From the NCBI RefSeq assembly GCF_000019965.1, contig NC_010571.1, positions 806,001 to 870,000 of the forward strand: a stretch of DNA of 64,000 nucleotides. The letters run 5' to 3'. Below, piece by piece: positions 1 through 9,823 of the stretch (within the stretch, counting starts at the first letter, position 1; each line of letters starts with the position of its first letter). The notes below the pieces were generated by a model. It was not told the DNA's origin, did no database searches, and saw only the letters and a program-made list of their open reading frames with translations. A program made the translations under genes and the position numbers. The DNA is from Opitutus terrae PB90-1. GTDB taxonomy: Bacteria; Verrucomicrobiota; Verrucomicrobiia; Opitutales; Opitutaceae.

Positions 1-1283
1 ATCCGGCGCTGTGCGAGCTTTACATCGTCGAAGGTGACTCCGCCGGCGGTTCGGCGAAACAGGGGCGCGACCGCCGCTACCAGGCGATTCTTCCGCTCCG
101 CGGCAAGGTCATCAACGTGGAGAAGGCGCGGCTCGACAAGGTCCTCGCCAACGAGGAAATTCGCACCCTGATCACCGCCTTCGGCACCGGCATCGGCGAC
201 CACGAGGGCGACGGGGCCTTCGACGGCGACAAGGCTCGTTACCACAAGGTCATCATCATGACCGACGCCGACGTTGACGGCTCCCACATCCGCACGCTGC
301 TGCTGACGTTCCTCTACCGGCAGATGCGCGGGCTGTTCGACCGGGGCTTTGTCTACATCGCCCAGCCGCCGCTCTACAAAATCAAGCGCAAGAAGCGCGA
401 GCAGTACATCGACAACGACGACCAGCTCAACCGCATCCTGCTGGAGCTCGGCTCCGAGGACGTGGTGCTCACGCGGATCGCCGATCAGCACGTGTTCGCG
501 CCCGCGCAGATCGACAAGATCGTGGAAAATCTCGCCGCGCTCGAGAAGCTCGGCGCCGGCGTTACGCGCTACGGCGCTGCGCTCAGCGAATATCTCGACC
601 AGCAGGATCACGTCACGCACGCCTTGCCGCGCTACATCGCGCGGATCCGCGAGGGCAACAAGGAGAGCCATGAGTTTCTCCGCGACGAGGCCGCCCGCTC
701 CAAGTTCGTGCAGGATCACGGGCTCGACGCCGACATGTTCGAGCAGCCCGACAACGTGGTGCCGAACGGCACGGGCACGGCCAGCGGGCTGCCGGTCAAC
801 GGGACCACGGCAGGCGTGAACGAGCCGCCCAGGAAACCCGCCGCCACGCCCAAGCGGATCACGCTGCACGAGATCTTCGAGAGCACGGAAATGGCGAAGC
901 TCCTGAAGGCGATCGCCGCCACGGGACTCGAGATCAACCGGTTCGGCGCCACCGAGGAAGCCCGCTACTTGATCACCGAAAACGCGGGGCAAAAGAGCGA
1001 GAGCAGGATCGAGCTCCACTCGCCGCTCGAGATCGTCACCGAGATCCGCGCCAACGGCCGCAAGGGCCTCTCGATCCAGCGCTACAAGGGTCTCGGCGAA
1101 ATGAACCCGAAGCAGCTTTTCGAGACGACGATGGATCCGGAGAAACGCCGGCTGCTCAAGGTTTCGATCAACGACGCCGCGAAAGCCGACGCGCTCTTCA
1201 CGCTGCTCATGGGCGACGAGGTCCCGCCCCGCCGCCAGTTCATCGAGGACAACGCCCTCAACGTCCAATACCTCGACGTCTAG
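1..1283 (+). CDS. gyrB: DNA gyrase subunit B, C-terminal part (5' end outside window)
   Basis: ATPase subunit of the type II topoisomerase that introduces negative supercoils. The reading frame is open from base 3 and begins inside the TOPRIM domain, with the [20 protein letters not shown] motif; the metal-binding aspartates follow in [18 protein letters not shown]. The C-terminal tail has the conserved [20 protein letters not shown] block. Between the TOPRIM core and this tail lies a roughly 170-residue insert like that of Gram-negative GyrB, containing a Gly/Thr/Pro/Ala-rich linker at about bases 755-850. The next gene is gyrA in the same direction after about 110 bases, so the two are probably co-transcribed. 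It is truncated only by the window edge. Confidence 0.97.
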   Translation, partial: PALCELYIVEGDSAGGSAKQGRDRRYQAILPLRGKVINVEKARLDKVLANEEIRTLITAFGTGIGDHEGDGAFDGDKARYHKVIIMTDADVDGSHIRTLLLTFLYRQMRGLFDRGFVYIAQPPLYKIKRKKREQYIDNDDQLNRILLELGSEDVVLTRIADQHVFAPAQIDKIVENLAALEKLGAGVTRYGAALSEYLDQQDHVTHALPRYIARIREGNKESHEFLRDEAARSKFVQDHGLDADMFEQPDNVVPNGTGTASGLPVNGTTAGVNEPPRKPAATPKRITLHEIFESTEMAKLLKAIAATGLEINRFGATEEARYLITENAGQKSESRIELHSPLEIVTEIRANGRKGLSIQRYKGLGEMNPKQLFETTMDPEKRRLLKVSINDAAKADALFTLLMGDEVPPRRQFIEDNALNVQYLDV

Positions 1284-1293
1284 TCCGATCGAC

Positions 1294-1373
1294 TCGTTCT
1301 CGTTCTCTTAATCGTTCTCGTTCTCTCGAGGCCGATCAGCGGAGAACGAGAAAGAGAACGATAACGAGAACGA
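1294..1373. repeat. CGTTCT/AGAACG simple-repeat inverted arms between gyrB and gyrA
   Basis: The gyrB-gyrA spacer is built from iterations of CGTTCT (1294-1326) followed, after a 15-base non-repetitive loop, by the complementary run of AGAACG units (1342-1373). The arms can pair imperfectly into a long hairpin. It could be a slippage-generated repeat, a transcript processing or attenuation site, or a binding array. Nothing in the sequence decides between these. Confidence 0.8.
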
Positions 1374-1392
1374 TTTTCTCCCCCTTTTCCGC

Positions 1393-3885
1393 ATGTATAC
1401 AGCGAGCGAAAAACTCTCCTCCGCCAACATCACCGACATCATGCAGACGGCCTACATCGATTATTCGATGTCGGTCATCATCTCGCGGGCGTTGCCGGAC
1501 GCCCGCGACGGCCTCAAGCCCGTCCAGCGCCGCGTGCTCTACGCGATGCTGCGCGAAGGCCTGCTGCACAACCGCGCGTTCGACAAATGCGCTGGCGTCG
1601 TCGGCGAGGTACTGAAGAACTATCACCCGCACGGCGACTCGTCCGTCTACGACACGCTCGTCCGCATGGCCCAGCCCTGGGTGATGCGCTACCCGCTGAT
1701 CGATCCGCAGGGCAACTTCGGTTCCGTCGACGGCGATCCTGCGGCCGCCTACCGCTATACGGAGTGCCGGCTCAACGCCATCGCCGAGGACCTCCTCCGC
1801 GACATCGAGGAGGACACCGTCGATTTCGCGCCGAACTACAAGGAGTCGACCACGGAGCCGACCGTCCTGCCCGCCGCCCTGCCCAATCTGTTGATGAACG
1901 GCTCCACGGGCATCGCCGTCGGCATGACGACGAACATCCCGCCGCACAATCTCGCCGAGATCATCGACGCGACCTGCGCGATCATCGACAACCCCCGCAT
2001 CTCGGTCGACGAGCTGTGCACGATCGTCCAGGGCCCCGATTTTCCCACGGGCGGCGTGATCGCCGGCCGTGAGGGCATCCTCAGCTACCTCAAAACCGGC
2101 AAGGGCATCGTCCGCACGCGCGGCAAGGCCCACACCGAGGAGATGAAGGGCGGGATGGAGCAGATCGTCGTCACGGAGATTCCGTACAACGTGAACCGCG
2201 CCACGCTGGTCACGCGGATCGCCGAACTCGTGGGCGACAAACAGATCGACGGCATCCGCGATCTCCGCGACGAGTCCGACGAGAACACGCGCATCGTCAT
2301 CGAGCTGAAGCGCGGCGAGCAGTCGAAGGTCGTCATCAACCAGCTATTCCAGAAGACCGCGCTCGAATCCTCCTTCGGCGTCACCCTGCTGGCCCTCGAC
2401 AAGAAGCGGCCGAAGCAGATGAACATCAAGGAACTCATCGAGTGCTACATCGAGCACCGCCGCGAGGTTGTCACCCGCCGCACCCGCTTCCGGTTGAAAC
2501 AGGCCGAGGACCGCGCGCACATCCTCGAGGGCTACATCATCGCCCTCGATAACCTCGACGACTTCGTCAAAATCATCCGCGCCTCGCAGAATCGCGAGGA
2601 GGCGAAGGTCCGGTTGATGGCGAAGTATCCGCTTTCCGAACGCCAGACCGACGCCATCCTCGAACTCCGGCTCTACCAGCTCACCGGGCTGGAGCGCGGC
2701 AAGATCGAGGCGGAATACCTCGAGTTGATGAAGCTGATCGAGGAACTCCGCGGCATCCTGGAGTCCGAACCCAAGCTGCTCGCCCTGATCAAAAAGGAGC
2801 TGGCCGAAATGAAGGAGAAATACACGTCTCCCCGCCGGACCGAGATCATCGCCGCCGCCGGCGAGTTCCGCATGGAGGACGTCATCCCGAACGAGGGCTG
2901 CGTGATCACGGTTTCCCATCTCGGCTTCATCAAGCGCACGCCGGTCGCCGAATACCGCTCGCAGCGCCGCGGCGGCAAAGGCGTGATCGGGGCGGAGACT
3001 TACGAGGAAGATTTCGTGGCAAACCTCTTCACCGCTTCGACCCACGACTACATTCTTTTCTTCACCAGCATCGGCCAGTGCCACGCGAAGAAAGTCTACG
3101 ACATCCCCGAAGGCACCCGCGCCTCCAAGGGAAAGTCCGTCTCATCCTTCCTCCGGCTCGCCGAAGGCGAAAAGATCGCCGCGATGCTGTGCGTGAAGGA
3201 CTTTGCCGAGGATCGCTATCTCGTCACCGCGACCAAGCGCGGGATCATCAAGAAAAGCGCCCTCTCGGACTACGCCAACGCCACCCGCGAGGGCGGACTG
3301 ATCGGCATCAACCTGCAGGAAGCCGACAGCGTAATCGGCACGGTGCTCACGACCGGCGAAAACGAACTGATCCTCGTCTCGCATCAAGGGCTGGCGGTGC
3401 GGTTCCGCGAGCGCGATCCTGAGAGCGGCGAGGAGCTCTTCCGCGCCACGGGACGAGCGACCGGCGGTGTCACGGGCATGCGCTTCAAGCTCAAGAGCGA
3501 TTACCTCGATGTCATCGAGGTGGTGGACCACGAGGCCAAGTTCCTCGTCGCGAGCGAGGCCGGGCTCGGCGTGCGCACGCGCTTCGAGGACTACCGGCTC
3601 ATCAATCGCGGCGGTAGCGGCGTCTGGGCGATCGACCTGCCGGAGGACGGCTCGATCAAGCTCGCCGGCGCGCTCAGCGTTCGCGAAGACGACGAGGTCA
3701 TGCTGCTCACGGCGAAAGGCCAGAGCATCCGTTGCCCAGTGAAGGACATTCGGGAAACCAACCGCGGTGCGAAAGGCGTCCGTCTCGTCACCCTCGAGCC
3801 GGGTGACAAGCTCCTAAGCATCGCCCGGATCGTCGAAACCGAGGAAGAATCCGGGGCCGAAGCGACGCCGCCCGTCAGCTCGTAG
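1393..3885 (+). CDS. gyrA: DNA gyrase subunit A
   Basis: Breakage-reunion subunit of DNA gyrase, 830 aa. The N-terminal winged-helix/tower domain carries [20 protein letters not shown] near residues 24-43, and the catalytic tyrosine sits in [10 protein letters not shown] (Tyr122, same number as E. coli). The quinolone-determining stretch [10 protein letters not shown] keeps Ser83 and Asp87, the usual susceptible residues. The C-terminal beta-pinwheel contains the GyrA box QRRGGKG near residue 525, which separates gyrase from ParC. The ATG at 1393 follows a C/T-rich leader with no Shine-Dalgarno sequence. The stop codon TAG is the first part of a GTAG-hairpin repeat. Confidence 0.98.
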   Translation: MYTASEKLSSANITDIMQTAYIDYSMSVIISRALPDARDGLKPVQRRVLYAMLREGLLHNRAFDKCAGVVGEVLKNYHPHGDSSVYDTLVRMAQPWVMRYPLIDPQGNFGSVDGDPAAAYRYTECRLNAIAEDLLRDIEEDTVDFAPNYKESTTEPTVLPAALPNLLMNGSTGIAVGMTTNIPPHNLAEIIDATCAIIDNPRISVDELCTIVQGPDFPTGGVIAGREGILSYLKTGKGIVRTRGKAHTEEMKGGMEQIVVTEIPYNVNRATLVTRIAELVGDKQIDGIRDLRDESDENTRIVIELKRGEQSKVVINQLFQKTALESSFGVTLLALDKKRPKQMNIKELIECYIEHRREVVTRRTRFRLKQAEDRAHILEGYIIALDNLDDFVKIIRASQNREEAKVRLMAKYPLSERQTDAILELRLYQLTGLERGKIEAEYLELMKLIEELRGILESEPKLLALIKKELAEMKEKYTSPRRTEIIAAAGEFRMEDVIPNEGCVITVSHLGFIKRTPVAEYRSQRRGGKGVIGAETYEEDFVANLFTASTHDYILFFTSIGQCHAKKVYDIPEGTRASKGKSVSSFLRLAEGEKIAAMLCVKDFAEDRYLVTATKRGIIKKSALSDYANATREGGLIGINLQEADSVIGTVLTTGENELILVSHQGLAVRFRERDPESGEELFRATGRATGGVTGMRFKLKSDYLDVIEVVDHEAKFLVASEAGLGVRTRFEDYRLINRGGSGVWAIDLPEDGSIKLAGALSVREDDEVMLLTAKGQSIRCPVKDIRETNRGAKGVRLVTLEPGDKLLSIARIVETEEESGAEATPPVSS

Positions 3886-4204
3886 CGGAACGCGTCAGCG
3901 TTCCGATCGGGGATGGTCTCTTCCCATTCACCCCACTCCTCACGGAGCGAGCCCCGCTGATTTCGATGGCCCTGCGCGTGAGCGCAGGGGATGCGCGCGG
4001 ACGAGATTCTAAAAACAGGCCTGGGGTTGAGGGGACGCAACGCCCTCGTCGCGCCGGTGTGATGTAGCCGGGTCGCCGACCCCGGCCCGGACGAATCCGG
4101 TCAATGCGCCCGCCAGCCGCCAGCATCGCCGCGGGCCGTGCTCCGGCATCGATGCTCGCGCGACCGCCGCTCCGCGCGACCACCGGCCGCGCGGAGGATC
4201 CGTC
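3886..4204. other. Intergenic region with three short hairpins, no gene seen
   Basis: No convincing coding sequence. It holds perfect 8-bp hairpins at 3886-3905 (CGGAACGC, loop GTCA) and 3970-3989 (CCCTGCGC, loop GTGA), and a GTAG-led hairpin at 4064-4085 (CCGGGTC/GACCCCGG). The first begins directly at the gyrA stop codon. They look like members or remnants of the dispersed palindromic repeats found across this window. A GGAGG ribosome-binding site for the next gene is at 4193-4197. Confidence 0.6.
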
Positions 4205-5191
4205 GTGGACAAACCGCGACACCCTGCCTATCTCCGAGCCGCCCCGCTCCTCGCCGTGTCCTCGATTGCTGCACTCCCGACCGTCGCCCTGGTTGCTGCC
4301 AACGATTCCTATTGGCTCACTGGCCGCCGCGCAGCGCTCATCACGTTGCAGCTCGTTCTGCTCCAACTCGGGTTCGGCATCGTCCTCGGCATGGGGCTCG
4401 CTTTCTGGAATCTCGCGAACGGCCTTCCCAGCAACACCGGCACGAACCATCCGCTTGCGCTCATGCTCAGCAACGGCTCCGCCTACGCGCTGGTCATCTG
4501 GCGGGAATGCCGCCGCAGCCGCTGCACGCTGGTCGTACCCGCAACGCCGCAGTTCTCGCCCGCGCTTCTCCTGGCGCCGATGAGCTTGCTGGTGGCGGGT
4601 GCGGCCATCGGTCTTTCCGACCTGGAGAACGTCACCCACGCGCTTGCGCCGCAACCCGAATGGCTGCGCCATTACTTCGGGCAGCTCACCAGCATGGCGG
4701 CGCACCCTTACTTCGCGCTGTTCTTCGTGGCCGTGTTCGCCCCTATAACCGAAGAAATTCTGTTCCGCGGGCTGTTGCTCCGTGGGTTGCTCGTCACCAG
4801 CACGCCGGTTCGCGCGATCGCGATTTCATCGCTGCTTTTTGCGGCCATGCACCTCAACCCCTGGCAGATCCCCGTCGCGCTCGTTTACGGCGGCTTGCTT
4901 GGCTGGGTTTATCTCCGCACGCGTTCGCTCACGCTCTGCATCTTCGGCCACGGGCTGAACAACCTCGGCAGCCTGCTTTCACCCGGGCTGCCGTTCACGA
5001 TTCCCGGCTTCAACGGGGAGCACGCGCCGGGCGTGGCGCTGTTTCAACCGTGGTGGTTCGACGCGCTGGGTCTGATTTTCCTCGTCGGCGGAGCCTTCCT
5101 GTTTCACCGACTCGCACCGCCGGCGGTCGCGCCCGCCCGCGCTGGCGAACCGCCGCTGCTGACCGATCAGCCTGCGGCGAACACGAACTGA
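4205..5191 (+). CDS. CPBP-family intramembrane glutamic endopeptidase (CAAX protease-like)
   Basis: Predicted multi-spanning membrane protease of the CPBP (Abi/Rce1) family, 328 aa. All three family motifs are visible: EEILFRG (Glu183, Glu184, Arg187), the second-motif histidine in FAAMHL (His216), and HGLNN (His249, Asn253). Several hydrophobic helices precede and surround them. The GTG start is supported by GGAGG seven bases upstream, one of the few clear Shine-Dalgarno sequences in the window. In bacteria these proteins have been linked to bacteriocin immunity, protein maturation or stress signalling. The substrate here is unknown, and no prenylation or bacteriocin genes are adjacent. Confidence 0.88.
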   Translation: MDKPRHPAYLRAAPLLAVSSIAALPTVALVAANDSYWLTGRRAALITLQLVLLQLGFGIVLGMGLAFWNLANGLPSNTGTNHPLALMLSNGSAYALVIWRECRRSRCTLVVPATPQFSPALLLAPMSLLVAGAAIGLSDLENVTHALAPQPEWLRHYFGQLTSMAAHPYFALFFVAVFAPITEEILFRGLLLRGLLVTSTPVRAIAISSLLFAAMHLNPWQIPVALVYGGLLGWVYLRTRSLTLCIFGHGLNNLGSLLSPGLPFTIPGFNGEHAPGVALFQPWWFDALGLIFLVGGAFLFHRLAPPAVAPARAGEPPLLTDQPAANTN

Positions 5192-5239
5192 GCGGACCGT
5201 CCTCCGACCCGCCTGCGCAGCGCCGGGCCAACTGTCCCG

Positions 5240-5546
5240 TCACTGCGCCGGTCGACGTGACCTCCGCGCTGACTCCAGACTTCCGACCACCCGTCGAACG
5301 GTCCACGCCTCGCGCTTCCTGGTCAGATCATGCTCCCAAATCAGCACGCGCCAGCCGGCTTGCATCAGCATCCGAATTCACCGCCCGATCGCGCCGCTGG
5401 TTGCCGAGAATTTTCTTCAACCAAAACTCGGCATTCTGTTTCGGCCACGTGGTGGGAACCGGACATTCATGCCAGAAGCAGCCGTCGAGGATCCGACACG
5501 ATTGCCGAAGAGGCTTCGTTGGGTTGAACGAGCAGCGGCTTGCTTC
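5240..5546 (-). pseudogene. Vsr-like very-short-patch-repair endonuclease fragment, truncated and frameshifted
   Basis: On the minus strand one frame reads DGCFWHECP (DGCFWH codons at 5469-5486), then TTWPKQNAEFWLKKILGNQ and RRDRAVN. The product then continues in another frame as LMQAGWRVLIWEHDLTRKRE to a stop at 5240-5242. Together this matches the C-terminal half of Vsr/PD-(D/E)XK mismatch endonucleases (HGCFWH, EFWL-K, GWRVL-WE). A one-base insertion (or two-base loss) near 5375 breaks the frame, and the N-terminal half expected upstream is absent, with a stop at 5547-5549. It abuts the divergent DUF2075 pseudogene. Vsr normally travels with a C5 DNA methylase, and none is seen here. Confidence 0.75.
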
Positions 5547-7577
5547 TCAATAAGGACGCTCTCACAAAGCCTACAGTGGCAATTGCAGAGCCTACACCCA
5601 CCGCATCAAGGGCTTGGTATGGCGCGTCGATCGAAGAGTTTCGGGGCACACTACCGGTAACAGTCTTTGGACTGCTCGCTCAGAATCCTGAGTTCGATCT
5701 GGCGACGACTCAAAAGGAGGCGTGGCTGGAGCAGACTGCATTTCTTCAGAAGAACCTGGAGGGGCTGTCTGGCACACTCTACTTGGAGTTCAACATCCCG
5801 CGCATGGGCAGTCGGGTAGATGCTGTGCTGCTCATCGGCCCGGTGGTGTTTGTCGTAGAATTCAAGGTGGGCGAAGCGAAGTTTGAGCGGTCTGCGTTCG
5901 ACCAGGTTTGGGACTACGCGCTCGACCTAAAGAATTTCCACGAGGCGAGCCACCGAGTGTCGCTTGTCCCAATCCTGATTCCGACCGAGGCGAAGGAATC
6001 GCCCCCGGTGAAGCTGAGTGCCGATCAAGATGGAGTCTACCGCCCGATCGCGGTGCATCCCGAAGGGTTTCGGGCGGCGATCGAGCGGGCCTTGGATCAA
6101 ATCGTCGGGCCAAGCCTCGATCAACAGCAATGGGCGCAGGCCCCTTACAGACCCACACCGACCATCGTTGAAGCCGCGCGCGCGTTGTACGCGCACCACG
6201 GCGTGCAAGCGATCAAGGCTTTTGACGCCGGCAAACAAAACCTCGGCATCACCTCTCGCCGGATCGAGGAGCTGATTAATGAGGCCAGAACGAGGGGTCG
6301 AAAGATCATCTGCTTCCTCACCGGTGTACCGGGAGCCGGGAAAACGCTGGTAGGCTCAATGTCGCCACCCAACATGCGCGAACAGACAGCCCGACGCACG
6401 CCGTGCTGTTGTCTGGCAATGGTCCACTCGTTGCGGTGCTGCGTGCAGCTCTATCTCGAGACGAGAAGGCCCGCTTGAAGAAGCGTGGCCTAGAGCAGAA
6501 GAAGCGGAGCGATCCGGTGAAGCAGTTCATCCAGAACGTTCACCATTTTCGTGACGAAGCGCTGAAGAATCAGGCGCCACCTGCTGACCACGTGGTGGTA
6601 TTCGATGAGGCTCAGCGCGCCTGGAATGCCGCGATGACGGCTGACTTCATGAAGCGGAAGAAAGGTGTCTCCGATTTCACGGATTCGGAGCCGCAATTTT
6701 TGATTCGCTACGTGGACAGGCATCAAGACTGGGCCGTGATTCTGTGTCTGGTAGGCGGAGGGCAGGAGATCAACCGCGGCGAGTCCGGAATTGGAGCTTG
6801 GTTGGATGCCGTGAAAACGTCCTTTCCGTACTGGGACATGCATATTTCTTCGCGGCTGACGGACAGCGAATATGCGGCTGCGCAGACCATCGAGGCAGTG
6901 CGAGGGACGCGAGGTGTTCATTTTGACGACAGCCTCCACTTGGCTGTGTCGATGCGCTCGTTTCGTGCTGAGCATGTCTCGGCGTTCGTTAAGGCGCTCC
7001 TCGATTGTGAACGAGGCCAAGCTCGCCAGCTGCTGACCAAGCTGAAGCGATACCCAATCGTTGTTACCCGAAACCTAGATCTCGCAAAGCAATGGGTGCG
7101 ATCGAAAGCGCGAGGAAGCGAACGCTTCGGACTGGTGGCTTCTTCGAAGGCCGAGCGGCTCAAGCCGCACGCGATTGATATTCGAGTCAAAACCGATCCA
7201 GTGCACTGGTTTCTCGATGGGAAAGAGGACACTCGTTCGAGCTACTACCTTGAAGATGCGGCTACCGAGTTTCAGGTCCAGGGATTGGAGGTCGATTGGG
7301 CGTGCGTGACGTGGGACGGTGATCTGCGATTCACTGCGACGGGATGGAGCTTCACGACTTCCGCGGAACGAAATGGCAGAACGTGCAGAATCCCGACAAC
7401 CGGAGGTACCTAAAGAACGCCTATCGGGTGCTGCTGACTCGCGCTCGGCAGGGCATGGTCATCTTTGTGCCTGATGGCGAAGCAAGCGATCCAACCAGGC
7501 CGGCAGCATACTATGACCCGACATTCGAGTATCTCGTGGATCTTGGCATACCCGTTTTGAAAATGTCGTGTCCATAG
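5540..7577 (+). pseudogene. DUF2075 nuclease/helicase-like protein, broken by two frameshifts
   Basis: Three overlapping frames join into one protein of about 680 residues. The N-terminal part resembles a restriction-nuclease-like fold (RVDAVLLIGPVVFVVEFKVG, with the D...E-x-K pattern). The middle has a Walker A FLTGVPGAGKTLVG, and the next part has VVVFDEAQRAW (Walker B) and the helicase C-terminal block NAYRVLLTRARQGMVIFVP typical of DUF2075/Schlafen-type ATPases. One base is missing near 6353, just after GKTLVG (the sequence resumes as LNVATQHARTDSPTHAVLLS), and another near 7352 (GWSF resumes as HDFRGTKWQNV). The start is TTG 5540 or GTG 5576. The gene is probably inactive; it was likely an accessory or defence-type gene. 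Confidence 0.85.
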
Positions 7578-7609
7578 CCGCGGCGGTGTTCTCCGGTACG
7601 CCCTGCTGA

Positions 7610-7842
7610 TTAGGTTTCCTCTTTGCCAAAGCGACGATCGTCTTTCGTTTGAATCGTCCCGTCAGACCAGACTTCAACAGGAGGATAAAGTCACCGGTGG
7701 TACAGGCGTCCTCAAAGTCGCGCTCGCCAACGAGGAACTGTCGCAGGTGCTCGATCAGCATTTCAGCGATTTCGATTTCGGCTTCTCGCCGCGATTCGTA
7801 GGCGATCGGAAATCCGTTTTCATCGCGCCATGTTGGGACCAC
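7610..7842 (-). pseudogene. Small conserved-looking hypothetical protein, frameshifted
   Basis: From a GTG at 7842 the frame reads VPTWRDENGFPIAYESRRE and then a helix-forming EIEIAEMLIEHLRQFLVGE. At about 7680-7685 one base appears to be missing, because the natural continuation (PVEVWSDGTIQTKDD, stop at 7610-7612) lies in the next frame. The restored product is about 78 aa, acidic, with a helical middle and a short beta-like tail. I do not recognise the family. It is convergent with the DUF2075 pseudogene only 32 bases away, so both probably arrived and decayed together. The N-terminus may also be lost, since an in-frame stop lies just upstream. Confidence 0.6.
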
Positions 7843-8283
7843 ACCGTCGCAGATCGTTTCCTAAAAAATGGCAAAGGCACTTCGGAGTTTTCGTTCAGCG
7901 AAATACACGGGAGTGGCGAATCCCGTCAGTCTACCGGAACATGAGCCAGAAGTTAATGGACGATGAGTCATACCGCAGCAGCGGCAGCCGTGAGCTCCGG
8001 CGTTCAAGGCCTCTTCCGCCCGGTCATCCGTTCCTCCTCTTCTCCGGCCCAGCCCAGCCGACGGCCGCTGCTCTGGGAAAATGCATGGCTCGAACCTCTC
8101 TTTCCTCATAGGGCCATTTGGCGATTACCTTCGTGATCTCGGTGTCGGCGCTTCGTGCCCTTTGTGACTAAGAATTCACCCGAGGCCGTTTCCCGTCGCC
8201 TGCTGTGCCGGCTCCTCCCGCCCGATTCATTGCCCTGGTTTCCTCGTGCACTCACTCTGCCTTTCTCGAACCTCGAATCCCTC
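7843..8283. other. Intergenic region, no supported gene
   Basis: No open frame here looks coding. It may contain the lost 5' part of the neighbouring minus-strand pseudogene. A plus-strand 32-codon frame beginning near 7868 is too short to support. It marks the right edge of the decayed island. Confidence 0.4.
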
Positions 8284-8703
8284 ATGAAAATTCCCGGACT
8301 TCGCAGCGACTACGAACAGATTGGCGGCCTCGTCTATTTCGGACGAATGCTGGACAAGATTCGACTTAAGGCTGCCGGGAAATTGCCCGCCGACTTCTAC
8401 ACGGGCACGGCTGACCGCACGCATTTCGACGCGCGTTGCTGCACGTTCCTTCACGTCGCCTACGACGCACTGACGGCACGCGTCCTTCAAGGCGGCAGCG
8501 ACGAGGAGATCCTGCAGTGGTGTTTCGAACATGGCCGACGCCCGAGCACCGACGAGATCGAGATCTGGAATGGATTCATGACGAAGCGCGGCTGGCGCGA
8601 CGGCGGCAGCCCCGAGCTCGCGCAGGCGAAGCGCGCCGCAGGACTGGCGAATCGCGACGACATCCAAACCTGGTTCGACCTGCACATCGCCGAAGAGGCC
8701 TGA
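8284..8703 (+). CDS. DUF5069 domain-containing protein
   Basis: Small cytoplasmic protein of 139 aa that opens with PGLRSDYEQIGGLVYFGRML and continues with DKIRLKAAGKLPADF, the signature of DUF5069 proteins. The middle has a Cys pair (ARCCTFLHV) and the end a Trp-rich helical segment (EEILQWCFEHGRRP, EIWNGFM). The function of the family is unknown. The open frame extends upstream to 8155, but similarity and the conserved N-terminus favour the ATG at 8284. There is no Shine-Dalgarno sequence; the leader is CCTCGAATCCCTC. It stands alone, convergent with the transporter gene downstream. Confidence 0.85.
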   Translation: MKIPGLRSDYEQIGGLVYFGRMLDKIRLKAAGKLPADFYTGTADRTHFDARCCTFLHVAYDALTARVLQGGSDEEILQWCFEHGRRPSTDEIEIWNGFMTKRGWRDGGSPELAQAKRAAGLANRDDIQTWFDLHIAEEA

Positions 8704-8760
8704 GCGCCGTCATCGGTGAAACCCGTGTTCGCCCGGGGCGTCGCCTGCCGGGTGGGAGGT

Positions 8761-9651
8761 TCAGCTTTTCAGGGCACCGATCACGACCCCGCCGATCGTC
8801 GCCAGCGCGCATCCGCCGAGCGTGAGTAGGGCGCCACGCGTGCGGGGCGCGGGTTCCTTCAGCCAGTAGATTCCGACGAGCGCATTCACCACCAGCGAGA
8901 GCTGGGACACGGTGTAGCCGCGACCGGCGCCCCACGCGTCGACCAGCATCAGCATCCCGAAATTGCCGACCGACCACAGCACACCCGTGCCGGTCACGCG
9001 TAGATAGTCCTGTGCAGCGGCGAGTCGCGGACCGTGGCGTGTCAACAGTAGCAGCACCGTGCTCCCCGCGAAAATTCCGATCGCCAGAGGCAACGCGCCG
9101 GCCCACGGCGACACTCCCGCCAGCTCCACCGGCACGAAGTAGAGACCCCACAACACGCCGGCGCCCAGTGCGCCGAGCAATCCGCGGGGGACACTTCTCG
9201 TGCCGCTCTGTTGCTCCGCGCCGGGTTTCGCGGCAACGATGAGCACGACGCCGGCCACGATCAGCAGCACCGCCAGCACGAGCACCGTCAGCTGCGTTCG
9301 GCTCGGATGCGCGAACTCGCCGAAAATCACGCGCCCCGCCACGAGGCTCACCACGATGTTGAGCGGCGCCCAGATCCCAAACGCCTTCGCGATGCCGAGA
9401 TTCGCGGTCGCCGTGAACGCACACAGTCCGCTCACCGCCCAGACCAGCCCGCCCGCGAATGGCCACCAGAACGCACCGGCATCCAGCTCCCACGAACCAC
9501 GCCAAAGCGCCACCGCCAGCGCGACGATGAGGTTCGCCGTCGCCACGTAGAACGTTCGGATTTCCTGCCGCCGCAGCGGCACGTTCTGCGACGGCGCCAG
9601 CCACGTGCCCCACGCGAGCACGGTGACGAGGGCGGCAAGAATTCCCATCAT
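8761..9651 (-). CDS. GRP-family sugar transporter (glucose/ribose permease-like, drug/metabolite transporter superfamily)
   Basis: Inner-membrane protein of 296 aa with about ten hydrophobic helices arranged as two homologous halves. The start GILAALVTVLAWGTWLAPSQ and the repeated GVLWGLYFVPVEL pattern are typical of the GRP/RhaT branch of the drug/metabolite transporter superfamily. The substrate is probably a sugar, but the sequence does not identify it. The start is ATG 9651 or the adjacent ATG 9648. The gene is divergent from the small exported protein at 9824 with a spacer of about 170 bases that should hold both promoters. Confidence 0.8.
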   Translation of the reverse strand: MMGILAALVTVLAWGTWLAPSQNVPLRRQEIRTFYVATANLIVALAVALWRGSWELDAGAFWWPFAGGLVWAVSGLCAFTATANLGIAKAFGIWAPLNIVVSLVAGRVIFGEFAHPSRTQLTVLVLAVLLIVAGVVLIVAAKPGAEQQSGTRSVPRGLLGALGAGVLWGLYFVPVELAGVSPWAGALPLAIGIFAGSTVLLLLTRHGPRLAAAQDYLRVTGTGVLWSVGNFGMLMLVDAWGAGRGYTVSQLSLVVNALVGIYWLKEPAPRTRGALLTLGGCALATIGGVVIGALKS

Positions 9652-9823
9652 GGCAGCATTTCACAACGCGCCCGAAAACTCGCTGGCCGCAACCGAATTC
9701 ATCCGCCGGTGCCGGGCGCACCCCCGCCGACCAGCGGACGCGCGGACCCGAAAAACCTGTAACCTCCGCCCGCCTCTGGAGTATCATCCCCGTTCGTCCA
9801 CTGCAGCTCCAACACTCCAGAAA

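Noticed and set aside
1336-2133. Minus-strand frame opposite gyrA
   Set aside because: Shadow of gyrA with no recognisable domain.
7861-8109. Minus-strand frame upstream of the small pseudogene as its N-terminal part
   Set aside because: A stop codon separates the two and the sequence does not look coding.
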